Part shown: in pieces, positions 10,337 to 22,939 of the stretch | Numbering within the stretch: position 1 is the first letter of the stretch | Layout of the letters: every line of letters starts with the position of its first letter | Assembly: GCF_000247695.1 (NCBI RefSeq) | Contig: NW_004624881.1 | Location: 3,914,850-3,978,849, forward strand | From: Heterocephalus glaber | Lineage: Eukaryota; Chordata; Mammalia; Rodentia; Bathyergidae | Direction of reading: 5' to 3' | DNA: 64,000 bases | Notes under the pieces: model-generated | The model's database searches: none | Seen by the model: the letters and a program-made list of their open reading frames with translations, nothing else | Told to the model about the DNA's origin: nothing | Translations under genes and position numbers: made by a program

Positions 10337-10775
10337 TTTTATTTAGTTGTCCTCCCAAAGCTTCATGCCCTCATAGACTGAGCTTTTCAGGGGTCACTAG
10401 ATCTAGGATATATGAACATGTTTTATGGGTGAGATAACTAGATTAGCTTACTGATTGGATTAGCATGATTCTGGATATGGTGAATGGATATACTGAAAAG
10501 AGAAAACTCAATCTGTGTTGGAGTGTCACCAACCCATAGGCTTATAGCTTGGATGGGATAAAAGGGAAAAGGAGGCTGGATGCTGCTGCTTCCTCCTACC
10601 TGCTATGCCATAAACTGTTTCTCCTCTGCACTGCCTCTCTACCATGCAGCCCTGTCTGAAGCCTTGTGACTATGAACTGAAACCTCTACAAACTGTGAGG
10701 TAAAATAAGCCTTTCCTCCCTTAACTTGTGAGTATTGGGTATTTTGTCTCAGCAATGAGAAAATGACAAAGAACC
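10337..10775 (+). mobile_element. MaLR-type LTR inserted in the unit L1 (A copy)
   Basis: It begins near gtcctcccaaagcttcatgc and ends near ttttgtctcagcaatgagaa. The diagnostic late part gaactgaaacctctacaaac and the polyadenylation region taaaataagcctttcc are present. The same insertion sits at the same L1 point in units B (27,600-28,035) and C (46,612-47,045), so it predates the duplication. Confidence 0.65.
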
Positions 10776-11215
10776 TTTTGATACTATAATATTAAGTTCA
10801 ATAAATCAGAAACACAAAGTTAAATATCTAACAGTTTCTCTTGCATGAGAAACTGAAATTAAAGAGACAAATAAAAGTTTGATGAAAGGAAACAGAGTGA
10901 TTGATCTTTTGCAAACAGGAAGGGGTCAAAGATACCCTTAGTTAAGGGATGCTAGAAGGAGAGGAAATGTAAAAATATTCAAGATGTGTCATGCACATGT
11001 ACCAAATACTCACAATGAATATAAACATTGTACCTTGCAAACATGAACAAAAAGTAATAATAGTAAACATGCTCATGAAAATAGCATATGGGGTTCTAGA
11101 GGTTCAGGTGGCTGCAAAGGGAAGGGGAATAAAAATGAATCAAGTGTGCTAAGTGCATGCAACTCCTCCGTACAGTAAACTTTGTACACTCCAAATATTT
11201 ACTAATGAAATAAGA
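10776..11215 (+). mobile_element. L1 3' end resuming after the MaLR LTR (A copy)
   Basis: The L1 ORF2 end resumes at aataaatcagaaacacaaag, then the 3' UTR with a G-rich run (11,100-11,140), and ends in a degraded A tail near 11,205. It is collinear with 28,036-28,470 and 47,046-47,490. Confidence 0.7.
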
Positions 11216-12877
11216 TTTTAAAATGAATATTTGTTCAGTAAACCTTTCTGAGTTCATCACTCAAGGTTATTAGTCATTATTGTACTTTTAATTATTTTCA
11301 TCTAAGTAATTTCTTCCTCTACTTCTTGTCACTTTTGAATGTGAATTCCAAATAATACATTTTTGAAAATTTATGTATATTTATGTTTATATTTCTGTAA
11401 AAGAGCCTTTGTAAACATAATTCTTACATTATCTGTTTAAATGTTATTAAAATGGATTAAAATTTGTAATTCTCTCATTTTGTAATGTAGAGTATTACAG
11501 TTTTGAAATTAGAGTAGAAATAAATTTCCTGTATTTCAAGTTAGCCATCTGTCTAAAATTTGGTCATGTGACTATTTAAGTTTGAATACAAACCAACTGA
11601 AATGATATCTTTTAAAAAGTTATATTCTCATCCATGGTGGGCTCATTCAGTGGACTCACAGACCTCACATAGCTACTTGAGGGATGTTTAGTTTAGAGTT
11701 AGCCAGATAAATCCTTACATGTTTCCTACTTTTTCTGAGGCTTAAAATGATGAACTGGATTCTTACCAACTGCTAAAGTGATCAGTAACATGTTTTAATT
11801 TTAGCATAATTATGTATGGAAGGATCTATATTCATTAACAAATTTTTTTCGTTGATGTTTAAATGTCCTGATTTTAGTCTGCCATGAAATTATTAGTTTT
11901 CCTCCTGCCTCTCTCAAGACCCAAGTTATCTCAGAGAGCTTCCTTGCTGTCCATCTGGTAAAATGCCATGCTGGAGGAGCATCTGGTATACCTCCTGCCC
12001 CCCATTACAGTGATAAATGGTACTATTAATGAATAAGCATGAGAGCTTGTATCCTTAGGCACATTCCTGAACCTGATCATTGAAAATGCCTCAGGACTCT
12101 ACATACAAAATAAAACACAAATATGAGTGTGTATTAATACTTTTTAATTACATTTGGGATCATTTTGTGAAAAAAATCAAACCTAAGCAATTTTAACTGG
12201 AAAATCTCTCTCATCTTTCAGAAAAAAAATTACTCTTGTTCTGTACATGTTAAAACTCACATGAGTGACACATAGAATGTATAAAAATCATTTTAATGTG
12301 GATTTCTAGAACAATGGAGTTTTTTCTATTTTCGCAAATCATTCGGCAATTGGATAAACCCCAACTACTTTTACAAATTCATGCTAACTCAGGCAAGCAT
12401 ACATCTTAGTGCATCATTTCTGTATCTCAGGATTCTAGATAAAAAGACTGAGATAGTTACCCAGTTTTCAGCTAAAGTAGTTTTGCTGAGTTTTAATGAA
12501 AAGGTTATTGCTGTTTGAGAAGTCTCAGCAAGAGCTAGCTTTCTCACTTTAAATGCCTGCCTATGAGGGTTTCCATCATTTCTTACTATGGGTGCTGAAA
12601 GTCATTAATCTATGAAATAGTGCAAGAAGGAAATGAACATCAATATTTCTAGATGTAAAAACCATACTGAGGTCCAAAAGTGTGCACTGCTTAGGCCAAA
12701 TTCCTTTGCCATGGAGCAATAGTGTTCTGTGGATTTTCTGTTGAGTCTCAAAGGGCTCTGCCAATGTTTGAAATTGTTTCCCTGAAATATATGCTTGGAA
12801 TGATGTAACAATTGTCACACAATCACATGAACCTGTGTCTGGTGACTAGCTGGACCATAAAATTCCTATGAAGTCCT
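11216..12877. other. AT-rich unit core, noncoding (A copy)
   Basis: This core is shared with B (30,060-31,650) and C (47,490-49,160). No conserved open frame or RNA gene is visible. It contains the 46-bp block at 11,946-11,991 and a segment at 12,420-12,720 that is related to the patch at 16,004-16,306. Confidence 0.6.
11946..11991. other. 46-bp block identical in all three units (A copy)
   Basis: It begins gctgtccatctggtaaaatg and ends gcatctggtatac. By eye it is identical to 30,668-30,713 and 48,197-48,242, although flanking DNA differs at many positions. Function unknown; it could be a regulatory element or a chance conserved run. Confidence 0.7.
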
Positions 12878-12962
12878 TTTTTTGTTGTTGTTACCAGGGA
12901 TCGAACTCTGGACCTTGGGCTTGCAAGGGAGGTGGTGGCATCACTGAGCTAAATCCCTGGCC
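12878..12962 (-). mobile_element. ID-type tRNA-derived SINE, unit A only
   Basis: The minus strand has the ccagggatttagctcagtga head, the gagttcgatccc-type B box and an A-rich tail (complement tttttttgttgttgtt). Flanks tatgaagtcctt and tatgaattcttt form an imperfect target duplication. Units B and C lack it. Confidence 0.85.
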
Positions 12963-13243
12963 TCTATGAATTCTTTAAAAAAAGAAGCACTGATGAGGTT
13001 CCTTCACTGAAAAATTGGTTCATCTACATTTGAACATCTTACATGGATAAAAGAGGTACTGGAGGAACAGGCTATTCATAGTGAAGATCTGGTGAGTGTG
13101 GGGTATTATTATGAATATTTTGAAAAGTGTCTCTGTCCTTCCTTCTATGCTGAACACTCATTCATTTGGAATGAATTAATAACTTATTTGTGTACATAGA
13201 ATGAATTTAATTAAGCACAAAACTATCTGTATGTGCTGATATA

Positions 13244-13624
13244 CAGTGAGCCTCCAATTACAACTGGCTTGACATAGGTACAACTTGCACTATGATTGAA
13301 ATTTTAGTTTTAATTTAAGTCCTAAGTCTTGAGTTATAACCTGAATGTTGTCTGCTTGTGCTTCCAGATGGTCTCAGATGCAGATTGAACACAAAGTGTT
13401 TTGGAAAGAACATTAAAACATCTTCTCCTGTGATGGGTTAATTGAGAAATCCTGGGCCAATGTCTCTAAGAACAATGAGTTCTGCTTGGAAGAAAGTGTG
13501 TCCTAAAATTATATAGGAGACAAACTTTGAAGGCTGTGTAGGGGAGCCTGAGTCTTTAATTGACCAACTTGCGTTACAGTCCACCCTCATAAACAAACTG
13601 AGCTCAGAAGTCAATTTTTCACTG
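13244..13624 (+). mobile_element. Tigger-like DNA transposon, forward copy (A)
   Basis: It begins cagtgagcctccaattacaa and ends with cactg next to TA. The C copy is at 49,430-49,814. An inverted relative at 52,194-52,547 encodes a short transposase-like stretch. No intact coding sequence is present. A 43-bp tandem duplication directly follows (13,620-13,705). Confidence 0.55.
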
Positions 13625-15129
13625 TAAATTCATCTATTACATATTTCAGTAAGTCAAGGGTCCACTGTAAATTCATCTATTGCCTATTTCAGTAAATTAT
13701 CACTCAGAGAAATTATTTCATGAAACTGAATGATTCACTAGATGTAAAGAAACATGGCAACTTGTCACTATGAATTAAAAATGAAAAGCAATGAGTGGGT
13801 CAAAAGTTGCCCAAAACCCCACCATTTCAAAGACTGGCAACACAAGTGTGTAAAGGGATTCAAAACTGGGCAGCTCTTTGTGGTGACTATCAACTGAGAA
13901 ATTTAAAATCCGTAACACTCCTAAGTATTATATACAAAGGTCAGAGAAGTTTAATCAGGAGGCTGCATCTATGAGATTCCCTGAGAAGGAAATCCACTAT
14001 TTAAAAGAAAAATAAATAATGTAAACAGAATAAATAAATATGACAAAAGGCACATAAAATGGAACATTTTGTAATTTAAATCTTCCAAGAATTTGTTTTT
14101 AAGGGGTGCTGCATTTTGATTAGATGATCTGGTTGCAGTTTTTTCCTCATTAGTCCACCCCTTTTAGCTGGGAATGAGCTGAGGAGTGTTAGATTCTCAA
14201 CTGTAATTTCCAGAATAACTAAGAATTAAATTAGTAGGTAAACCAGTGTTTCCATGAGTCATTTATTTGAAATTTTGATTAATGCATTTTTGTTTTAAAA
14301 ATATACACAGTAAAATAAGGAAAATTTTCATTTTATTGCAAAAGGCCTGTGTTTATATTTATTTTTTATTGAACATGTAGTCACATTTGTGATCATGACA
14401 AAGTATTAATTTAATAATTTTAGATAAAATGGTTATTAATTCATTTCAACAAAAGAAAGAGATTAAATTATTATCTAGAGGGACAAATTTCATTACGTAA
14501 ATTACTTAAGTTGCATTTAGTACATGTAAGGATTGGATATTTTCAACATAGCCTTATGCTTTTTAAGACAACACCCATATTATTACCTATAATATCACCA
14601 CAATATCAATTAACTAAGGTATCGTGTATAGTGTCTATCATTTTAATTGTCTAACAGTTGTGAAAATGTTTGCAGACAATGAATATCTGCAACATATCAG
14701 CATCATTGGTTCACTTCAAACACTTGACCACAAGGCTCCACAGTAGCAAGCAGTTTTGACAAAAAGAAAAGGAAACATTTAAAATCCCAAACCATGTTGT
14801 CTAGGAAGTAGGTTATTGTATCACATACAAAGTTGCTTTCACAAGAGTAAATTTCCAAAATTAAAAAATGGAAGAAACAAATGTCTCAAATATTTACTGA
14901 TAGCAACTTGAACAAATTTGAAGCTGTTTAGCAATTAAATATATGTACAAAGATTTGAGATGATACTCTTGCAGAAAGCAGCAATTTATTTGGGGAAGAG
15001 TTCAAATATCTAAATATAAGGAAGCAGAAATGCAGTTAGCACTTTTGTTTACAGCTGGAGTCATGCATTTTGACAAAACTAATCATGTAATTTGTTTAAA
15101 TAAATTGTGTAGAAGCATATTATTTATTT
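13625..15129. other. AT-rich unit core, noncoding (A copy)
   Basis: Collinear with 49,815-51,265 in C, and partly with B from 31,850 onward. No gene, RNA or clear mobile element is visible. Confidence 0.5.
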
Positions 15130-15224
15130 ATTCATTTTTATTTATTTATTTTTGTACCGGGGAATGAACTCAGGTCCTTGCACCTGTGCAGCAGGCAGGG
15201 AGACCACTGAGCTAAATCCCCAGC
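15130..15224 (-). mobile_element. ID-type SINE, unit A only
   Basis: The minus strand carries ggggatttagctcagtggtc, a gagttcattcccc B-box region and an A/TAAA-rich tail. The flanks agcatattattta and aacagattattta are an imperfect target duplication. B (32,755) and C (51,265) are empty here. Confidence 0.85.
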
Positions 15225-16003
15225 AACAGATTATTTACTGATACTGTGTGAGTATTTAATTCAGAAAATATTTGATTTGCTTTCAAAATCCATATTTTGA
15301 AAAGTAACAAAGGTATTTTCCTCAAGAGAAAAGCAAATATGCTGCTTTAAATGAGTATATTGGAATTAGTTATATGCCATAAAATTATTATTAATTCATA
15401 GTAGAATTCTAAATGTTTGTTTATTTGTAATTTATATTCAAATATTAATGACACCTAATCTAACTCTAGATATCCAGGCTTCTGTTCTTCACTATGTTTT
15501 GCAAAAACTGCATATGGTTAGTGCACATTAGTTTCTTATTTGGGGTAAGTCATGGTAAACTCACAGAAAATTTGAAAATTTCAGTCCTAAACCAAAGACA
15601 GTAAGGTCATAGATTTTACATAAAGAGAGGCATAAGCACAACAATGCTAATGGCAATATGTTTCAGTTAAACACACTTCAACTGTATCAGAAAGTGTTAT
15701 AATTAAAGTTTAAGATTCCCAGCATGTATAATCTTTGAGATATACTAATTGGTTGAACAAGAGAGATTTCTTGTAATTCCATAAATATATATGTATCTGT
15801 ACATAAATCTTCATATCACCCAGTTCAGATGTTTTCCCCTGGAAGAATATATTTCAAATTCAAAAATTTTAACCTTTATATCAGCTGAATTCTTTTGAAA
15901 GGTTATGGTTTGTTATGATTTTAATTGCCTTAAGATAAGAAAATCATTAAATATTTGTGTACATTCTTTCTAAGAGTAGAATTTAGGCTTCAGAGTGTAA
16001 CCT
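15225..16003. other. AT-rich unit core before the breakpoint (A copy)
   Basis: Collinear with 32,765-33,545 in B and 51,275-52,065 in C. In those units this DNA leads to the OR upstream region; here it stops at about 16,004. No coding signal. Confidence 0.55.
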
Positions 16004-16306
16004 ATGTAAGTAGGGATTCTAGGTAAAAATCTTGAGAGATATCTTAATTACACAATTTGCAGCTAAAGTAGTTTTGCTGAGTTTTAATTCAGAGTTCATT
16101 CCAGTTTGAACAGTCTCAACAGCAAATGGATTTCTCAAGTGCCTGCCAATGAGGGTTTCCATTATTTCTTACTGTGAGTGCTGAAAGTCATTAATCAACC
16201 AGATACTGCTAGAAGGAAATGAACATCAATATTTCCAGATAAACCATTCTGAGGTCCAGAAATGTGCACTAATTAGGCCAAATTCCTTTGCCATGGAGCA
16301 AAGTAT
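16004..16306 (+). repeat. Displaced copy of unit-internal sequence at the OR deletion point
   Basis: This stretch matches B 31,185-31,487 closely (long identical runs such as aatttgcagctaaag and tttgaacagtctcaacagca). It matches unit A's own counterpart at 12,420-12,720 much less well. It sits where the OR and its upstream region should be. About 25 bp further on, the sequence resumes as the post-OR block (B 36,985). Confidence 0.8.
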
Positions 16307-17785
16307 GGAAAAATGTGTATAAAAATGTATAGAAAATGTGGAATATGAAACACTTTGCTAAAGTCTTCACAGAGTATATGGATCAAGCCATCTCTTAATA
16401 AAGCAGAGGTTGAATGAGAGAAAAATAAGAAGGATGGAATGTAACATGTTAAAAAATCAAAGATGCACATTATGAAACCCTAGGAGAAATTATAGCAAAA
16501 GTGATAGGGAGAAATTCATTCCTTTTGTCTTGCTTATTTACTCATTTTAAGTGACAAAATTGTATAAATTCATCATGTACTATATATTGTATTGAAATGT
16601 GCATGTACTTCAAGGAAGATGTGAAAAATTGGTAGTGAAGTTAATAAACTCCAGTAAAGAAGCAGGCATATTAATTCTTCTTAGGTTACATAGGAGCTAT
16701 GGCTGCTTTCCCCAAAACCTCCTCTCTCTGTTCACTGGAGCCCCTCACAGCCTTGGAGAGACTGGGCCACAGGTATGCCTGTTCCCCAACTCTGTTCTCT
16801 CTTTAGAAGTGTGCGTTCCTGGGAAGCCTCACACTGACCCAAACTGGCTTTTGCATCTTGTCGCAGATTCTCACTCATTTGTATGGTTATCATATAAAAA
16901 ACAAGAAACAAACAATTTACCAATAAGGAAACTTATTGTATTAGGGTATAAGTAGAATTCTTATTTTTATTTTGCTCATTTCCTTCATCAGAGTGTGAGG
17001 TGGACTGTGATTACATATATCTTTTTCTTTATAGCTTTGACAGCAATGGTATTTATTCAATTTATGGTGTTTTATGGAGCACAATTACTAATGGTTATTA
17101 TTGCCTGTTGAAAACTAAAAAGGGTTTCAGTCTACAGGAAGATTTATATGAAAACATGGAAATTTAATGACAGATCATGAAGAATAGAGATCACCCTCCA
17201 AAATGTTATATTTTCTCTAATTAAATAGTTTGAAACTAGATTATCAACATCATAAATATTGATGGAAGAAGAGAAGGTGGTTATAACAGTACTTTAAACA
17301 AAGTGGAAGAAATTATGTTAACAATTTGTGTGTAACAGTCTGTGTATACAACAAGCAAGATTAAAAATAATTATCAGAAAATATGGAAACAGAAAGTATG
17401 AGTTTAAGATGAAAGTAAAATAGTTTTTCTTATTTTAAGAAATGTTTGATGTGCTAAATAGCTTATTATGGCAATATTGCTCAAAGTTAAAGAAAAGTGA
17501 AAAGAAAAAAAATCAACAATTTAAAAAGAAATTCCTATTAGAAATTGAAGATAAAAAGTTAAAATGGCAATGATTTCTAAGAATTTTTACATGTATTAAG
17601 AAAACAGATTTGCACTCTAGATATCAAACAAAGCAATGTTTAATTAAATCATCTTTAAATGTGACAAAATGTCATACTATATGAAAGGTAAAATCTACAA
17701 TGATTTCTAAATTGGAAAGAAAACCATTTTTGCTGAGGAATTATGAAAATGATGGGACAAGAACTTCTACTGTAACAGGCTAAAT
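16307..17785. other. Unit end block, noncoding (A copy)
   Basis: Collinear with 36,980-38,460 in B. Short open frames such as 16,599-16,955 correspond to a disrupted frame in B, so I see no conserved protein. AT-rich and unassigned. Confidence 0.5.
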
Positions 17786-18109
17786 TTCTTTTTAAAAATT
17801 AATTATATTGGTACATTTTAGATATGCAATATAATGACATTAGTTATTGGAAATATCATGCACCTTTACATGATATATCTTGGTTCTTATTTTTTCCCCA
17901 TTTCACTGCCTTCCCTTCAACACCTCCATCCCTCCCTATTTACAAAGACTTTGTTTCTGTTTTTTCCTTTTCTTATATTTATTTTGTTCCCTTCTTTCAT
18001 TTCTCCTACCCCTCTTCCTTCACCTTCCCTTTTGGAACTTTTCTTATTATCTCACATTATTTATTATGCAGCATGATCCTTATTTACACTTCACTGTCTC
18101 ACACCAGAG

Positions 18110-21100
18110 AAACTATTCAGTATTTACATGTCTGTCCTATTTATTTCACTTAAGAGAATTGCCTCAGTGTGCATCAATTTAGCTATAAATGTCTCCAATT
18201 TCTCATCCTTTATGACTGAGTAGTACTCCATTTTATAAAGAAACACATTTTCTTTATCCAGTCCCCAGTTGATGGGCAATTGGGCTGTTACCAAGTTTTA
18301 GCTATTTCAAACTGTGCTGATATAAACATGGGTTCATGTGGTATAACTTTTAATTCTTTTGGGAAGATACCCAGTAGGGGAATAGCTGTGACAAATAGGA
18401 CTAATCCTAGTTCTATAATGCGTCTCCATACTGATTTCCACAGTGGCTGCATCACTCTGCACTCCCACCAACAGTGGAGAAGGGTTACTTTTCCCCCAGA
18501 ACCCTGCCAGCATTTGTAATTGATTGATTTCTTGATAGCAGCCATTCTTTCTGGGGTGAGGTAGAATCTCAGCATTGTTTTCATTTGCTTCTCTCTAATG
18601 ACCAGTGATGTTGAACATTTTTTCATGTTTATTTGCTATTTCTTTTTCTTTGTCTAAGAAATGTCTGTTCATTTCATATGCCCATTTTTGGATTGGGTCT
18701 TTAGATTTGGGAGTTCTGATTTTTTAAAGGTATATATTCTAGATAGCAGACCTTTGTCGGAGGAACAGCTGGTAAAATTTTTTTCCCCATATTCTGTGTT
18801 GTCTCTTCACACTAACGGTGGATTCTCTTGCTGTGCAAAAAAGCTTTTTAATAAGATGAGATCTCAATTGTTGATTCTTTGTGCTAGTTCATGTGCAACT
18901 GAGGTTTTGTTCATGAAAACTTTTCATGTACCAATGTATTCAAGGGTTCTACCTAACCCCTCTTCCAGCCGGTTTAGTGTTTCTGTTTTGAAATTTAGAT
19001 CTTTAATTCATTTTGATATTAGTTTAGTGCATGGTGAGACATACTGGTCTAGTCTGGCAAACCGAACCCAAATTTTTCCAGCAACATTTATAAAAGAGGC
19101 TGTGTTTCCTTCAGTGAGGTTGTTTGGCTCCTTTGTCAAGATGAGGTAGGTGAGTGTGTCTGGAGTTGTTTCTGCATCTTCTAATCTGTTCCACTGATCC
19201 TCAGGTCTGTTTCTTTGCCAGTACCCTGATGTTTTTACCACAGTAGTTTTGTGATACAGTTTCAAGTTGGGGAGTGTGATACGCCCTACCTTGTCTTTTT
19301 TGCCTAGAATTGCTTTTCCTAGTCTAGATCTCTTCTTGTTCCAAATTAACTGTTGGATTGTTTTTTGAAGTTCTGCAAAACATGCTGTTGGAATTTCAAT
19401 TGGGATTGCCTTGAATCTATATAGTAGTTTTGGAAGTATGGTCATTTTCACTATATTGGTTCTTACTACCAAGGAACAAGAGATGTCTTTCAATGTTCTA
19501 ATATCCTCTTTGATCTCTTTTTTCAGAGTGCTGAAGGTTTCAGAGTAGAGGTCTTTGTTTCCTATTATTAGCTTGATTCCTATGTATTTTATTATTTGGG
19601 TATTTTTTTGGCATGCTATTGTGAAGGGAGTTGTTTCTCCAGTTCCTCATTCAGTGCATCTGTTGTTCATGGAAAGGAAAACTATTGAATTTTGTGTGTT
19701 GGCTTTGAATCCAGCTACTCTACTGAATTGGGTTATTAAGTCTAGAAGTCTTTTGGTGGAGTTCTTGTGATTTTATAGAGTACCATGTCATCTTCAAATA
19801 ATTAGTTTTACTTCTTTGTTTCTTTTCTTTATAACTTATTTTTTTCTCTTGTCTAATTTCTGTGGCTAATGTTTTCAAAACTATATTGAATAAGAGTGGT
19901 GATAGTGATATCTATATCTTCTTTCTGATCTTATCATGAAAGATTGCAGTTTTTGATCATTTAGTATGATGTTGGCTGTTGGTTTTTCATAGATGGCTTT
20001 TATCAGGTTGAGAAAGAGATGGTCTATTCCAATTTTCTGTAGTTTTTTTTTTCATTATCATGAATGCATGTTGGCTTTTGTCAAACACTTTTTGTGCATC
20101 TATTGAGATTATCATGTTTTTTCCCTTGGCTCTATTAATATAGCATATTACTTTTATTGATTTGCAGACATTAAAACATCCCTCCATCCTTGGGATGAAT
20201 CCCAGGTGGTCAGAGTGTATGGTCTTTGTGACAATTTTCTGCATTCTATTTGCCAGTATCTTATTGAACATTTTTGCATCTATGTTCATTAGCGGATTTG
20301 CCTATAGTTCTCTTTTTTGCTTGGGTCTTTCTCTGCTTTTGGGATTAAGATGAGGCTTGCTTCCAGGAAATAATTTGGGAGGATTGCTTCTCTTTCCATT
20401 TCACTGAAGAGTTTAAACAGTAGTGGCAGTAGTTCCTCTCTAAATGTCTTGCAGAATTCAGCAGTGAAGCCATCAGGACACAGGATTTTCTTCACTGGTA
20501 AGTTTTTAACTATGTTTTCAATTTCATTGATTGATATTGAGTTGTTTAGAATTTTTAGGACTTCTTCATTCAACTTTGGTAATTCATATGTATCTAGAAT
20601 ACTGTCCATTTCTTCTGTGTTTTCCATCTTATTGGTGTATAGTTTCTCAAAGTAGGTATTGATGATCCTCTAGATTTCTGCTGGGTACATTGTAATTTCA
20701 TGCTCTTTGCTCCTAATTGCATGGATTTGGGTTTTTCCTTTTTCTGACAAGGTTGGCTAAGGTTTTGTCACTTTTTTTATTTGTTTGAAGATCCAACTTT
20801 TTACTTCATTGATTTTTTTGTTTCATTCTTAGTCTCCATTGCATTGCTTTTTGCTCTGATCTTCACAGTTTCCTCCCCCTTATGAGCTTTTGGGTTGTCC
20901 TGCTCTTCTTTTCCTAGAAGCTTGATGTTCAGCATCAGGTTGTTTATTTGAGCTCTCACTGTTTTACTAATATGAGTATTCATTACTATGAATTTCTCTC
21001 AACACTGTAATGATATTGTCATTTAATTATAGAAACTATCTGATTTCTTCTTTAATTTCCTCTGTGACCCATTGGTTATTCAGAAGTGTGTTGTTCAATT

Positions 21101-21800
21101 TCCAAGTGTTTATGAAATTCTTGGTTTCTTTTCTTATTGATCTTTAATTTCATCACTCTATGGTCTGATTATATATAGGGGATGACTTCAATTCCTTTCC
21201 ATTTACTTAAATATGTTCTATGAACAACTATGTGGTCTATTTTGAAGAAAGAACCATGTGCAGATGAAATGAATGGGTATTCTGATTTTGTGGGATGGAA
21301 TACTCTGTAAACATCTTTTAAGTGCATTTGTTCACGAGTTTGATTTAGTTGTATTATTGCATTGTTTATTTTTGTCTACTTGATCTATCTATTTGGATAG
21401 AGGTATTGAGGTCCCTCACTACTATTGTATTAGTGATTATTTTATTTTTCATGTCCATTAGTATTAGTTTTATAAAGTTGTGTGCACTAGTATTTGGTGC
21501 ATATATATTTATGATTGCTATCTCTTCCTCTTGGATGTTCCCCTTTACAAGGATGTAGTGTTCTTCTTTGTCTCTCTTAATTAGTGTTGGTTTGAAATAT
21601 ATTTGATCTGCAAAGAGGATAGCTACTCCTGCTTATTTTCTTGTTCTTGTTGCATGGACAATTGTTTTCGACCCTTTAACTTTCAGTTCATGAGTTTCAT
21701 TTTTAATTAAGTGTGTTTTTTGCATACCACATATTTTTGTGTCTTGCTTCTTGACCCATCCTGCCAGTCTATTTCTTTTGATTGGTGAGTTGAGACCATT
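18110..21800 (-). pseudogene. L1 ORF2 pseudogene (endonuclease/reverse transcriptase)
   Basis: Fragments on the minus strand match ORF2 in order. The region before the catalytic motif has LPVKKILCPDGFTAEFCKTF (20,500) and NPLIPKAEK-like sequence (20,300). [13 protein letters not shown] follows (20,090). The active-site motif is F-E-D-D near 19,780, where this L1 family elsewhere reads F-A-D-D (44,150). A C-terminal part of 112 residues (18,626-18,288) includes LLHCWWECRVMQPLWKSVWR. At least eight frame breaks separate these. Confidence 0.8.
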
Positions 21801-21889
21801 TACATTGATGGTTATAACTGATATCTATTAACTTATCCTTATGATACTTTTTCCTTTTTTTGTATTCTCCCTCTTTGAATTTAATTTAT

Positions 21890-22939
21890 TTTTGTGCCTG
21901 ATGGATTCATTTCACTGAGATTCCAGAGAATGTGTTCCTCCTTGTCTTTTCCTAGGATATTGTTTAAAATCTTTTGGAGTGCTGGTTTCATATTCATGAA
22001 GTTCCTCAGGTCTTCCTTTTCATTAAAGTAACATTGCTCCATGGATTTTTGAAAGATAATTTTGCAGGGTACATCAATCTGGGTTGGAGGTTGTTTTCAT
22101 TCAGGGCATGAAACACTTCACTCCAGGCTCCTCTTGCCTTGAGGCTTTGTGTTGAGAAGTCTGCTATGATTCTGATGGGCTTTCCTTTGTATGTGATTTG
22201 TTTCTTTTCTATAACTGCTTATAGAATTTTGTTCTCCTGTCAGGCTTATGGAAACTTAACTATTATATTTCTTGGTGTAGATTTTTTTTTTTTGATCATG
22301 GCTAGTTGGAGTCCTAGATGGCTCACTTATCTGTATGTCAAATTCTATTTCCTTGCCTGAGAAGTTTTCTGCCATTACTTCTGTAATCAGGTTTTTTATG
22401 ATATTTGAACTCTCTCCTGTTTCTTCATTGACTCCAATCAGTTTTATGTTATTCTTCTTTGCATTGTCTAGCAGCTACTTGATTGATTTCTCATGGTCCC
22501 TAATTTTTTAAAGAAATCTTTCTTTTCCTGGTCACTAATTGGAAGCCTGTTTTCTATATCTGATATTGTGCCCTCACATTGGCTCATTCTGATTCATAAA
22601 CTTTGAATGAAGTTTTTAATCTCCTGGGTATCTGTGTGCATCTGTTTTATGGATTCTGTTTGGTTCCTGTGCTGGAATTTTATCATGATTCTCTGCTCTT
22701 TTATTTTTTTTTAATCTATGTCTATTCTAGAGTTATTAATTATGACTTTCACTATGGACACAATCTCTGTTGTTATCTGAGATATTATTTCTGATTTTAT
22801 TCTTTCCTGATGCTCTTTTCATTGCCAGTTCAGGGAGTCCAGGTTGTTGAATATCTGTTTTTTCCATCTCCTTGGCCTTTGGGGTTGCCTTAGGTGATCT
22901 GAAAGTCTGACTTTGAGACTTGTTTGTGTGTCTTCTCAT
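21890..22939 (-). pseudogene. L1 ORF1 pseudogene
   Basis: It starts MRRHTNKSQ at 22,939 (minus) and continues to PGLPELAMK before frame loss. Later parts near 22,130-21,930 encode the conserved C-terminal stretch (ALQKILNNILG and following). It is broken throughout and cannot produce the chaperone protein. Confidence 0.65.

Larger units (their letters stand above)
1228..17785 (+). repeat. Unit A of a three-copy tandem segmental duplication
   Basis: The sequence from about 1,228 aligns in order with 24,385 onward (unit B) and 39,400 onward (unit C). Shared blocks include the 2.0-kb leader tail, the plus L1, the MaLR LTR, the 11.2-16.0 kb AT-rich block and the 16.33-17.78 kb end block, which matches 36.98-38.46 kb in B. 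Unit A differs by a solo LTR, a provirus, two SINEs and loss of the olfactory receptor. Its 5' start (the part matching 38.46-39.40 kb) is missing, perhaps removed by the L1 and MaLR pieces at 1-1,190. Confidence 0.85.

Noticed and set aside
16307..17785. OR remnant in unit A
   Set aside because: Searched by eye for the PMYFFL, CRPLHY and KAFSTC coding motifs on both strands; none present, so the exon is fully deleted.
18661..19149. 162-residue plus-strand open frame
   Set aside because: Antisense to L1 ORF2; its reverse frame is clearly L1.
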